Source: Marsupella aquatica (Eukaryota; Marchantiophyta). Taken from it: 64,000 nt of DNA. Numbering within the stretch: the stretch's first letter is position 1; every line of letters starts with the position of its first letter. Shown here piece after piece: positions 13,218-23,638 of the stretch. The notes under the pieces were generated by a model, which was not told the DNA's origin, did not search any database, and worked only from the letters and a program-made list of their open reading frames with translations. The stretch is taken from positions 20,832,001 to 20,896,000 of the forward strand of contig OZ316892.1 of NCBI GenBank assembly GCA_973895155.1, written 5' to 3'. The position numbers and the translations under genes were made by a program.

Positions 13218-14150
13218 TGCCTGCCAAAATTTGCCTTTGCCGCACCTTGCACCTTGATATTGAGGTTTGAATACCAACACGGATCCATGGATCCCATTTG
13301 GTATTCACCCGCCAAAATTTACCATTGCCACACCTCGCACCTCAATATTGAGGTTTGAATACCGACACGGATCCATGAGTCCCATTTGTTGATTCAACTC
13401 CAAAACAATTTTGGATTTTTCCTTGCTCAGCACAACCCCAATCACATCCATTTTTTACTCTTTCAAAATATGTAGGACCAATCAACAGACCTACCTAAAA
13501 ATGGAGGCAAATACCAAGTGGGTTTGTGGATCCAACCTCAAATTCAAAGTCCCAGATTGGCCCTCGGTCACAAGTTACTCATCCATTTTCACATTTGAAT
13601 ACAAAATTGGATTTCATTTGGTCTTTACAAAATTATTATCACACTTTGTAAAGTTCTTGATTTATAAGATAACATGTTCTTATACCAAATGAGATAAAAC
13701 AACATGTTCTTATACCAAATGTGAGATCCATGGATCCCAGTTGATATTCATACAAGGTTTTATGACTTTTTCCTTTCTAGATTTGTGAAATAACATGTTT
13801 GAATACTACATGGGATACTTGGTATCCCACTTGGTATTCATCTTGAACTTTTGATCATTTGTGATATTTTTACAAATGCAATCTGTTTTTTTAGCAAGAT
13901 TTTGCTTGATCCCAGATTTTTCTTTTTCTATTTTTGCAGTGCTGAGTAAAGCGGCCGAAAAGTCTCAAGCTCTTCTTTCTAACGGTATCAATTATAAGGA
14001 ATTTGGATAAATACCGATAAAGATATGGCTTCCAAAGCGTGAGAGGGTACAAACTTAAATTTTTGTAATTTTATAAATTGCACCCCACAACTTAATCTGA
14101 TCTTATCTTAGTCAATCTTGCATTTTGCACCTAAATGCTTCATATTCAGA

Positions 14151-14197
14151 GGTTGAATGCAAAGTGGGATACGGGGTATCCCACTTTGCATTCAACC
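14151..14197. repeat. perfect hairpin, 22-bp arms, 3-nt loop
   Basis: The left arm starts GGTTGAATGCAAAG and ends GGGATAC; the right arm is its exact complement, and the loop is GGG. It is the cleanest of the set; related hairpins lie near 12552, 13802, 14445, 14527, 14620, 14705, 14797, 14882 and 15237. Almost all keep a 3-nt loop while both arms vary together. Confidence 0.95.
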
Positions 14198-15431
14198 TCA
14201 TTTTTTCACGTTTATGATACCCAAACTGGATTTTTGAAGATTGAATCCCAAATGGGATACGCCGTATCTGGACCGCCATTAGACTCACAAGAGAAAATGT
14301 TGTTTTCCCAAGAAAGCTAAAGCTTGAGTCGGTGTCTGTCACTGAACGGCAGCAAGAGCTTCAGTGCGTGTTTAGTCAAACTGCGTCTGCGAAACAATCA
14401 GTAATCCATAAGACTTTTCCCATCATTCCAAGAAAACTCTAGGTAGATACCACATGGGATACCCCGTATCCCACTTCGCATCCAACCTCCTTTTTTAGCT
14501 AAAGAGAAACCAAAACTGGACATTTGAAGGTTGAATCCCAAACGGGATACTCCGTATCTCATTTTGCATTCAACGTTGAGGTTTTGACATTTGGAGTCTA
14601 AGATGCTTCATATTCGGAGGTTGGATGTGACATGGGATACCCTGTATCCCACTTTGCATCCAACCTCCTTTTTTAGCTAAAGAGAAATCAAAACTAGACA
14701 TTTGAAGGGTGAATCCCAAATGGGATACGCCGTATCCCATTTCGCATTCAACGTTGAGGTTTTGACATTTGGAGTCTAAGATACTTCATATTCGGCGGTT
14801 GGATGCGATATGGGATACCTTGTATCCCACTTCGCATCCAACCTTCTTTTTTAGCTAAAGTGAAACAAAAACTAGACATTTGAAGGTTGAATCCCAAATG
14901 GGATACGGCGTATCCCATTTGGGATTCATCCTCGCCATTTCTATGAAGATTCTCACTTGTTAGTCAAATCTGATTTTCGGGGAATACAAGTTTGTATAGA
15001 CGGTGTGCATTCGTCGAGAGTAAGAGGATACAGAGCGAGACAAAATGAGCGAAAAATTCTCAAGCGGTGATCTCCTATTTATAGTTTTCTCTCTGACCGT
15101 GGTTAGTATTTGACTGCAGTTGTATCGCAGTCGGTTAAATATTACCGTTGAGAAGAATTGTTTGGGAATATTCTTGACGGGTAAACCAATATCGGCACTT
15201 TTACTGCGTTTGTTTTAATTTTTTTTGGAATTTCGCGGTTGGATCCGAAATGGGATACGTCGTATCCCATCTTCGTATTCGTGTCGATTTTTCCCATATT
15301 TTAAATTTGAAAAACTAGTTTTTAGGGGGAATACTAATTCCGTATCCAAGACTTTTTTGCCTTAGAATTTTTTTCACCGCGGGCAAAATGAGAAGTGTGG
15401 TCACACTTCTCGTTTGGTCCGTCACTGTGTT

Positions 15432-16154
15432 TTGTTCATAATGCCCTTATACCATAATTGATATTAATGTCAAGTGTCTTTCATTTTAGTGCAAAATGGA
15501 CACCCTCCTATGTTGGCAAAACTCCCCCTTAGGGATCCTTTTCCCTAGCATGCTTACACTTAAGTGAGGGAAACAAAAATTAAGTTAGTGTGTAAACAAG
15601 TTAGACCCAATTGTCGATATTTGTTAATGAAAGTAGATATAAGCATGCCCACATCAAACTAGGTAAAAGTCCCACATAAGGTAGGTTAATTTGAGTTTCT
15701 GCCCCGGGGAATGACAATTTTGCATTGTGTGATCACTTCAATATATTGATATTTGTTTTAATTAGTTTGTGGATAGTAGTGGACCTAAATGCCCTTGGTG
15801 CCTGGACTCCTACACAAAACTCCTTGAGCCAGGCATTTGTAGGATCAAAACGGAGCATGACGTCTCATCATAATTATCACTCATACAATGTCACTCGAGT
15901 ACACCAACACAAAGATACGTGGTTCACCCCGGCGGGGCTACATCCATGTTTGCACCAAGAGCTTCTTTATGAGCACCAAAAGTACATATCACCATAGCTC
16001 CATGGTCCAAGCTCTCTCTCTCACACAAAGTTCTCAACTAAGTGTTTTCTCTCCATAGGATACAAAAAGGGTTATCCCTTCATGAAGAGTCTAGGCAACT
16101 AATGTTAACTCTGGTTAACTTACTCTAGTTAACCTAACCAAGGTTGAGTCAAAA
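15432..16154. other. possible LTR remnant of the adjacent minus-strand copia element
   Basis: No gene is seen. The stretch lies directly downstream (minus-strand sense) of a polypurine tract and a TGTTAGGG LTR start, so at least the right part is probably 3' LTR of the copia relic. The other LTR border could not be fixed. Confidence 0.4.
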
Positions 16155-16173
16155 CCCTAACAAACTCCCCCTT
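16155..16173 (-). other. polypurine tract and start of 3' LTR (copia)
   Basis: On the minus strand AAGGGGGAGTT is followed immediately by TGTTAGGGTTTTGACTC. This is the expected arrangement of a retrotransposon polypurine tract and the TG-start of a 3' LTR, and it sits about 240 bp downstream of copia RNase H coding sequence in the same orientation. Confidence 0.6.
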
Positions 16174-16413
16174 GACTCTAGCCTTGAGCTAGTTGCTAGC
16201 ATTCTGAAGCTAGATCTGTAGTGAATTGCAATGTCTTGCAAAATCATCATGAAGGATAACCTTGGTTAACATGTCAGCTAGATTGAGTTTACCATCATCT
16301 TGACTAGCTCAACCTTTCTTGCTGACATTGCATGTCTGATGAAGTGATACCGGATATCAATGTGTTTAACACTACCATGTGTCATAATTTGATTGGCAAC
16401 AATGTGTAAAGCA

Positions 16414-17573
16414 CTATTGCGTTGTGTAATCCCCAAATCCTTCACCAGGTTGCTTAACCAAATTAATCGCCTCCTTAGCTGCTTCAGCTATTGCCACAAA
16501 TTTAGCTTCAGTAGAAGACTGAGATATGAATGTTTGCTTTGTGGACCTCCAACTCACACATCCACCTGCAAGAGTGAAAGTGTATCTTGAGGTGGACTTC
16601 CTCTGGTCCAAATTTCCTTCATAGTCAGAGTTCACATAGTCAATCAATGATTATGCATCTTCACTGTGTGCATCAAACAGCAGTCCAACAATTGAGGTTC
16701 CCTGCAGATAACATAGTATCCACTTCACTACTTCCCAATGTATCTTTCTTGGATTAGCCATGTACCTACTCACCAATCCAACAACATGTGCTATATCGGG
16801 CCTGGTACAAACCATGAGATAAATTAAACTGCCCACAATACTATCATAGGAAGCCTTAGGCATATGATCTCTCTCAATTGCATCTGTGGGGCAGGATGCA
16901 ACTGAAAGCTTAAAATGTGACGCCAAAGGAATACTCATAGACTTGGCAATTGCCATATTGAACTTGGCAAGAATCTTATCAATATGTACTTACTTTGTGT
17001 CAACCACAATATGTCATTTTGTCTATCCCTATGAATCTCCATGCCCAATATGCGCTTAGCAGTACCCAAATCTTTCATACTAAACTTAGAGCTCAATTGA
17101 GCTTTCAGCTTAGTAATGTCAGATTTATTCTTTGCTACTATGAGCATATACTTCACATAAAGAGCTAACAAATAAAACCAAAAGTTCATCATTCACTCTC
17201 TTCATGTGTAGATGGGATTGAGGGGGAGACTTTATGTTGTCACTTGGATTTATTCAAAGTGTGCATCAATCTTCCCCTCAATCTTGTCAACATTGGAGTT
17301 TCTATCATTTTCTCCCCCTCTTTCAATGAGAACCTCATTGAACAAGATATTGATGCTGACTACCAGCTTTTGTGCCAAAGGGTATCATAGACAATACTCT
17401 TTCACTCCTTTTTGATAGCCAAGAAATATGCACTGTACAAACTTTGGATCAAATTTAGTGTGTGATATTGGAGGCAAGAGAGCATATGTCTCATAACCAA
17501 ACACACCTAGTTCAATGGTATAATCAACCTGCAGGTTTTTGGTGTCACATTTCAAAAGGAGTCTTACAACCAA
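16414..17573 (-). pseudogene. degenerate Ty1/copia pol fragment (integrase tail, RT, RNase H)
   Basis: Three minus-strand fragments lie in copia order. An integrase C-terminal piece (17573-17385) has VFGYETYALLP and KCIFLGY-type residues. A reverse-transcriptase piece (17192-16935) has the conserved FSMKDLGTAKRILGMEI. The connection and RNase H region (16956-16414) has YDSIVGSLIYLMVCTRPDIA, then STSRYTFTLAGGCVSWRS and the SSTEAKFVAIAEAAKEA block. Between integrase and RT most of the N-terminal RT is missing. The catalytic YVDD box reads YVKYMLI, so the metal-binding aspartates are lost. Frames change between pieces. It is an inactive relic; the polypurine tract at 16155-16173 supports the orientation. 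Confidence 0.88.
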
Positions 17574-17689
17574 TGTTGCTAACTTGAGACAAAGTTAGTA
17601 GATTTAAGCTGTTGTATTAACAGCTTCAGCCCATAAGATTTGTGGAAGACTTGCTTGACTTAACATAATTATTCCATGAACGCTCCAAT

Positions 17690-17859
17690 TGTTAGGAATT
17701 GACTCAATTCAATTTCCTGGCTTAGTTAGTTTGGCCTTACTAGGGTTAGTTAACCTTGGGTTAGATTAGGAAAAGATCCGCTTAGATTAGGCTCACACAT
17801 CTTGGCCCTCTTGGGAGTCTAGTTTGGAGCCGACAATTTCTTACAAGTGGTATCAAAGC
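17690..17859 (+). mobile_element. short LTR followed by tRNA-iMet primer-binding site
   Basis: TGTTAGGAATTGACTC starts a 156-bp block ending TTACA at 17845. Two bases later comes TGGTATCAAAGC (17848-17859), which differs at one position from the canonical plant initiator-Met primer-binding site TGGTATCAGAGC. The short LTR fits a TRIM-like or small copia element on the plus strand. No partner LTR was found downstream in the window, so this is a fragment or a solo 5' end. Confidence 0.6.
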
Positions 17860-18985
17860 TTCGTGTTTGTGGTTCAGTGGTCTGGACAACGGTGAGAGCA
17901 TTTGTTGTGTTGGATCGTGGTGAAAGATTGAATCATCATCATTCTATGATTGCATGATCTTTTCATTGGCAATTTTGCGTTGATCATTTCATGTTTGGAA
18001 GAGGTGATGGTTTCTCAATTAATTCAAACTTTGCTGAAGTATTGGAGAAGTCATTGTGTTTTCAAAGGGTATTGTTGGGAGGACAATCTGACAATTTATT
18101 GTGTGCATCGGCAGACACTTTGTCTCGATGAAAGTTTCACACCATTTCATCCGACGAGTGCAGAGTAATCTCTAATTGAGTTTGTTGTTTAGAGCTTGGT
18201 TACAATAATCGTAGTTGTCTACTTACCTTGTGGGGCCTGTGTGGAGATCACTGGTGTGGGGTCGTATTTTCTCGTCAAAACTTTGAGGTTCGTGACTTGT
18301 TCAAAGTTGCAATTATTATTTCTCTTGTTATTCCTTTGGTCTTCGCACCGCAATATTTCACGGCACAATGGAGGGTATCATTTTTTTTGTGTACGCTTTG
18401 TACGAGGCTTTGTATACGCGCGTACGGTGTTAGGGAGATATGCACAAGCAAGAAGGATTTAAGAGGGGAGACGTGGGTCCTTATCCCAGCCAGTACAAAG
18501 AGGGGCTGTGCAGGGTTCTGCAAGAGGCCCTATGCCTAGTACTATGTTGTTGGCCCAAGGTGCTTGGAGAGCTGGTACAGTTTCTGTACCTGCAAAGTAC
18601 AGTAGTATAAATGAAGGTACATTGGAGGGAGTGAAATGATTCACATCCCTTTTGGAAACCTTATGTAGCACAAGGGGGCCAAGAGCAAAGGACAACAATT
18701 ATGAGGGGGAGGTGAAGGAGCTGTACCAGCCCTAGGTACTCCATTAAGTGTTTGACATTTAATGATTAGGTACACTTGCCAAAGCCCAGGTACACTTGAG
18801 TTGGAGGGGAGAGTAAGCGTAAGTGCTCCCTTTCTAATGATTAAGGACAAAAGCCAATCTTGAGGGTAATTAATGCTAATCTGCATTAAGTACCCCGTCA
18901 GTGGTGCCCGCTGCCCGTATGTACTATGTTTGATTTTAGAATAAATAGCTGATGCAAATGAATGTTATCACAAGTTGTGGAGAGG
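17860..18985. other. possible retroelement internal DNA, no recognisable protein
   Basis: This follows the plus-strand primer-binding site, but none of its ORFs (longest about 100 codons near 18228-18539) shows gag or pol motifs. It may be non-coding internal sequence of a miniature element or unrelated DNA. Confidence 0.35.
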
Positions 18986-18989
18986 CTCA

Positions 18990-19155
18990 GTGGTAGCACA
19001 ACTGTCACGGCTTCGTATGGGAGGAGCCGCTGGTGGTGCAAGGGGCACTAGGGTGCTTGCTCAAGGTATTCCGTGGAGGCGTTTGAGCACCAGGGGCACT
19101 TAGGCGCGAGTGCTGAAATTGGTGAGTGCGCTGGGTGGCAAGGTCCACCACTACA
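18990..19155 (+). repeat. LTR-like block related, in inverse orientation, to 22926-23080
   Basis: The plus strand here shares many words in the same order with the reverse complement of 22926-23080: GTGCAAGGGGCA, GGGCACTTAGGCG, ATTGGTGAG and finally TGGGTGGCAAGGTCCACCAC. The 22.9-kb copy abuts a perfect primer-binding site, so this copy is probably a diverged LTR fragment of the same family in the opposite orientation. Confidence 0.6.
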
Positions 19156-19519
19156 ACTCAGTTAGGGATCAAGAAGTCCTGGGTTCAAAACCAGTTGTGT
19201 GCAAAGAATTCTTTTTAACATTCACCCCACCCAAAAAGTGGGGATCATTCACGCTACTAACATTAAAAATATATATGAAGGGGCGGGCAGTAGGCGCGAG
19301 CAGGTGTGTACCCAAGGCTCTTAATGAGAATCAGGATTGCCTTTCGTTGTGAATTTCTAATGGAGGTATTTTAATGTACATGCAATTGACACTTGGCAAC
19401 CGTGCATGGCTTTGCATAAGGACACTAAGAAGAATTTAAGGGCGACATTTGATCTTTGGTGTTTTCTTGAAAAACATTTTATTTTGCTCTTCTTTTGCGG
19501 TTTCCTTTTGTACTGCAAT
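19156..19519 (+). other. possible tRNA-derived SINE-like segment; otherwise nothing recognised
   Basis: AACTCAGTTAGGG followed about 20 bp later by CCTGGGTTCAAAACC resembles the A and B boxes of a tRNA-type RNA polymerase III promoter. A tRNA fold was not established and no 3' tail or target duplication was found. The rest of the stretch up to the CACTA element shows nothing. Confidence 0.3.
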
Positions 19520-19522
19520 TTA

Positions 19523-21157
19523 CACTAGTACATTTTACCTCCTTTTTCCGATTCTCTCCACATCGGACGCCTTTGTAAAATAAAATTTGAAAAACCATAT
19601 ATCCGATACTACTAGCATCGCAACATGCCATTTTAATAGTATCGGATATCGACAATCGGACTTCTATCGGAAAGTCTGATGGTGGGAGAATGGGAAAGTC
19701 TGATGGTGGGAGAATGGGAAAGTCCGATGCTAGGAGAATGGAAAAGTCTGATGGTGAGAGAATGGGAAAGTCCAATGCTAGGAGAATGGGAAAGTCCGAT
19801 GGTGAGAGAATGGGAAAGTCCGAAGCAATCAAAATGGGATATGCATTTCAGCGGACGCGACATGCTCAGGTCACCCATCTCTTCCTTTAATTGGGTTTCT
19901 ACTTTCATTTGGAACTATGAGCTAGGTGCCCATCTCCCTTGACATGTGAACTCTTCAAATTTTCTCAACTAATTGGTCACCCATCCCAATTGCTATTCCT
20001 CCAACATGAGCTTAACTTTGTGGTTCTTATTCCTTACATTGTACATGCAAGCTTAGCACTTTTGTTGTTTGACTTAGAGTGTTTGGGGATTTTATACACT
20101 TGTGAGTTTACTAAGACCCATAATTTGGACCCATTCTTGATCCATTTTTCTCTATCATGAGATTAGATCTTTGCATCTAGTGACCTATTCTAGTTACCCT
20201 ATTACATTCCCCTAGGAGAAACCAATAGAAATCTGGCAGGGGTCATTCATCGATAGTAAAGCCCTCCTTCATTAGATTTGATATGGGATAATTATGGCTT
20301 ATTAGTTATGGATGATATTTTGGTCCTTCCAAAGCCTCAGCGCCAATGGCTCCTGATTGTCTCATCTTTTATCAACTATGTTGTTGTTGGACTTGCAACA
20401 AAGACTACATGGGACAAGCAACCTCCTTCTAGATGATGTATTTTGGACTTGGCATGTTGAGCACATATTTCCGTAAGGGAACAATATGTTGGGTCTTGGA
20501 ATGAGGCAAAAACAACACTCAAGTCTATTTGCCTCAAGTATGAAGTTATTCATGCATGGAAGAATGATTGCATCTTTTGGGAAGAGTCTGTCGGTGCAAC
20601 CACATACCCCATCTAACACATCAAAACTTTTCATTCTAACACAATCAAAAATTTTCTTTTTGTCATAACCAGATTTTCCCATACTCCCAGCATCAGACTT
20701 TCCCATTCTTCTAGCATCGGACTTTCCCATACTCCCAGCATCGGACTTTCCCATTCTTCCAGCATCGGACTTTCCCATACTCCCAGCATCGGACTTTCCC
20801 ATTCTCCCAACATCGGACTTTGCCATGTTAGCACAATCGGATATAATATCCGTTATTATTAACTACGGAAAGTTTCCGATCAATATTGTAACGCACATCA
20901 TTTTCGTTACAAAAAACATCGGACATATCAATCAAAGTTTATGTTGAGGGATCCGATGTGTTTTCTAACGGATATGATCCGTTTTTTAACGCATCGGAAA
21001 GGTTCCGTTGTCAATTATATCGGAAATGAAGATATCCGAAGCCGAGAGTATGGCATATTGCCATTTTTTGATAATCGGAATTTCCGATGCTAAAAGAATC
21101 GGACGCCGATTGTTCGCAAAAATTGAGCATCGGAAATCAGCTTAATATGTACTAGTG
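19523..21157. mobile_element. non-autonomous CACTA (EnSpm) element, copy 1, 1635 bp
   Basis: The ends are CACTAGTACAT and its complement ATGTACTAGTG. Both flanks carry TTA (19520-19522 and 21158-21160), the 3-bp target duplication expected of CACTA elements. A second copy lies inverted at 49858-51491. Both subterminal regions are packed with TCCGAT/ATCGGA motifs, including two arrays of a 24-bp unit containing GGGAAAGTCCGATG, one near each end and in opposite orientation. Known CACTA elements carry such subterminal repeats as transposase-binding sites. In this copy several array units read TCTGAT instead of TCCGAT, a CpG-type transition. No Tnp2-type transposase is encoded. It interrupts the Ty3/gypsy relic to its right. 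Confidence 0.95.
20362..20826 (-). CDS. ORF through the 24-bp array of the CACTA element (154 aa), unknown
   Basis: The 24-bp array is in frame, giving about seven octapeptides of the type MGKSDAGS. It is followed by a unique cysteine-rich tail with CVRMKSFDVLDGVCGC and CMNNF, then CQVQNTSSRRR. The second element copy keeps the same frame and tail, with exactly one more octapeptide. Conservation between two copies may only reflect recent common origin, so expression as protein is uncertain. No domain is recognised. The repeats are more simply explained as transposase-binding DNA. Confidence 0.3.
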   Translation of the reverse strand: MAKSDVGRMGKSDAGSMGKSDAGRMGKSDAGSMGKSDARRMGKSDAGSMGKSGYDKKKIFDCVRMKSFDVLDGVCGCTDRLFPKDAIILPCMNNFILEANRLECCFCLIPRPNILFPYGNMCSTCQVQNTSSRRRLLVPCSLCCKSNNNIVDKR

Positions 21158-21160
21158 TTA

Positions 21161-22942
21161 TTTCTCTCGGATGGACAGGTGTCACCTCCACATTCCTTTT
21201 GATGTAAAAGTACTTACTATGTATTTTGATTCCTTGGAAAGATTCCTTACCTGAGAGCTGATTTTTGCCAAAATTTTTGAATTTGGATCCCTTGCCACCC
21301 ACCTTTGCCAAGTCTGGTCGGTTATTCACTACCATAGTGTCCAAGGTTGTCAAAGGCATCAGAAAGCGTTTTAAACTCATGACGCTTTTCCTGTAACTTT
21401 TCTTTGAGTAGCGACAAGAGCTTCACTATACAGTTGTGAAGCTGCATATGTAGGGTCTCTTGCCCTATCGGGATACACGCCAACTGGTTCTGGTAATAAG
21501 TGATGAACTTTTGGATATCGCCCGTGAAGCTCATTTCCGTTACATATTTATGCGCGTGCCACTCTGGGTACTTAGTGGCGACATGAGCACGGAGACCCTC
21601 AACCAGGTTTTCCTAAGTTAACGGCAAGGAGGAGTCCTCTTCCCTGGGCTCTCACTCCGTGTAAAAAAAGTGGACCCCACCTGCGATCAGGCTCTTTTTT
21701 TGTTTACCCCTTGTTATTTCCATTTTACTATTAAAAGTTCCCTTATTACCAATAATAATTATAATTATTAGTTCAAAATGAATAAAAATTACCCTTTGAG
21801 CGTTTGCACGTCCTCCACGTATTAGTTAAGACTGAGGGCCCAGGGGTCCTCTTGCGACTTCTTGCAAGACTGGTACCAAGTCAAGGCATTGTCCTTCAGG
21901 TAAGGAGCAATTGCGGTAGCCCAAGTGGATCGCTTAAATACATAGGCTTGGAGATGAATCTCCATCGTGGAGAGCCAACTCAAGAACTTTTTTCCACTTT
22001 GCTTGTAGGCCCCGTCATAAGTTGGAGGAGTTGGTAATTGGTTCACTTGGAACATACTTCATCCAAGTTCTACCATTCCCCCCTCCGGACGCAACGCACT
22101 CTGACTACCTAGACTTAGTAAGTACTTGATCTGGGCGCCCTTGTTGTGTTATGGTTGCTCATATATGAGACACTGGTCTTGAGTCAACGGTCCTAAACCG
22201 TTGTCAGCAGCTGGGACCTTGCGGGTTGTATGACCTGGACAGTCATCCAACCGCCTTTCCTTTATAGGCCGCCTATCCTTAGGTTCACGTGTGGAATTTG
22301 GTGACACCCCCGTAGCTTATGGGCACCATGACCTCCCGGGGCTGTGGCACCACCCTCATCACCCTGGTTTTGCTTGGTCAAATTATCCACAATGATGTCC
22401 GGCTTGACATCATCCTCTAGTTCCGCATCCAACCCTCTTAAGGCTGGGATCAGCCCCTCTAGCTTTTGGGTCCTGACCCTCTCCCTCCAATTATGTCTTT
22501 GAATTGCTATTGCTCTCATCTAACTCGGTGTTATCATTCATTTGCTCAACTTGTCTTTCAAAGGGTCAGCGGCCTCCTTCCCTTTAAGTTGACGACGCTT
22601 TGCACTCAATGTCTTTGTTGTGGTGGCTGACGGTCCAGCTGCCATGTCCTCGTCTTCCTACTTGTAGCTTACGTTTGTCTAGGGAAGTGGACCCGTCTTC
22701 TTTCTGTTTATCTGGAATTGGGACCCTTCCCTTGGCGGAAAGAGCCTTCTTGCCAATCTTTGATCGAGTGTTCTTAACCATGTTTCTAGCAACTGAATCT
22801 GCCCGCAGTCAACCCATTGGGCACATTGAAGCACTAAGTCCCCACAAAATTCCATTAAATTTTTTGGATTCCGACTTAGCCCAACTCCGGCCCGGTCTAT
22901 GCCAGCAATCGCTCTGATACCACAAGTGGTGGACCTTGCCAC
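21161..22942 (-). pseudogene. Ty3/gypsy gag relic with leader, truncated by the CACTA insertion
   Basis: Minus-strand fragments read as retrotransposon gag. One has LPTPPTYDGAYKQSGKKFLS and ALTWYQSC (22055-21822); the next (21534-21090) has DIQKFITYYQNQLACIPIG, a lysine-rich segment and basic sequence. Upstream fragments (22942-22262) are typical charged leader or N-terminal gag sequence. Frames are interrupted by stops and shifts, and pol is absent to the left, where the CACTA element (19523-21157) begins. The primer-binding site at 22911-22922 fixes the orientation. Confidence 0.8.
22911..22922 (-). other. primer-binding site for initiator tRNA-Met
   Basis: The minus strand reads TGGTATCAGAGC, the exact complement of the plant initiator tRNA-Met 3' end used by most plant LTR retrotransposons. 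It lies just upstream of the gag relic in the same orientation. Confidence 0.9.
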
Positions 22943-23110
22943 CCAACACCCTCACCAATCCCAACACCCACGCCTAAGTGCCCCAGCCTAATGCCCGAAC
23001 ATCTCCATGGAACTCCTCAAGCAAAAAACTTGATGCCCCTTGCACCGCCTGCGACCCCTCCTATACAAAGTCACGCTTGTTCCCTAACATGATAAGCGCT
23101 CAACAATCCT
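22926..23110 (-). mobile_element. 3' part of the 5' LTR of the Ty3/gypsy relic
   Basis: The sequence abuts the primer-binding site and, on the minus strand, ends GGTGGCAAGGTCCACCA. A related block in the opposite orientation occurs at 18990-19155. The far LTR border could not be fixed; the LTR may extend to about 23230. Confidence 0.6.
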
Positions 23111-23239
23111 CCCTATCTGCACAAGTAACCAAGTACCTTGGTAAGTAACCCGACAAGATCTAGATCTCCCCAAGTCGAGCATCCTAACTTGAGCTCAACA
23201 AACCTTAGGTAAGTAGGTCAGTGATAGGTCCTCATCAGC

Positions 23240-23360
23240 CTATTCATTAAAAGTGTACTTTCTTTTGTTCACAAATCAGTCTTGAAATGTACACTTTCAT
23301 GTCCCCAAATGTACACTTTAAGAAACCCAAATGTACACTTTTTGGTCTCTAAATGTACAC
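23240..23360. repeat. short dispersed repeat AAATGTACACTTT
   Basis: Five or six copies of (A)AATGTACACTTT or its near complement AAAGTGTACTTT occur in about 120 bp, spaced 15-30 bp apart. TGTACA is itself palindromic. The remaining sequence up to 23638 is AT-rich with a repeated CACAAAGAATA(A/G)TAG(G/T)ATAGAGATCAT segment and no gene. Confidence 0.7.
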
Positions 23361-23638
23361 TTTATAGGCCAAATCATATAAGTATTATATTAATAAATAA
23401 TACATATTATATCATTTATTGATTCACAAAGAATAATAGTATAGAGATCATTATTTATGAATTCACAAAGAATAGTAGGATAGAGATCATACTTATAAAA
23501 ACATTTCAGCACAAATAAACCCTTGAATATGTGTGAACAAAATGACATAACTCCAAATAGATTATAAAATAATATACAATTATCTCCAAATTTACAATGT
23601 ATTTCTTCTATTTAAGGGGCTTAACATGAGTCATATCT

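Larger units (their letters stand above)
12203..15431. mobile_element. non-autonomous DNA transposon with inverted termini, filled with hairpins
   Basis: The left end AACACAGTGACGGACCAAAC and the right end (its reverse complement, ending at 15431) match for more than 30 bp, continuing through GAGAAGT and GACCAC. The flanks share TTGT on both sides (12199-12202 and 15432-15435), a possible 4-bp target duplication, but the exact boundary is ambiguous. No transposase domain is visible inside. Instead the interior holds about 16 palindromes with 3-bp centres. The left half is dominated by a GGATCCATGGATCC core and the right half by GGGATAC-N3-GTATCCC. Part of the right half (about 14450-14930) is tandemly repeated with a period near 175-180 bp. 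Superfamily is unassigned. Confidence 0.8.

Noticed and set aside
18986-19210. tRNA gene
   Set aside because: A- and B-box-like words exist but are either 200 bp apart or in sequence that does not fold as a cloverleaf by eye.
19633-19942. Overlapping ORFs on both strands rich in ESPM or SHSPTI repeats
   Set aside because: They are low-complexity translations of the CACTA 24-bp array in other frames.
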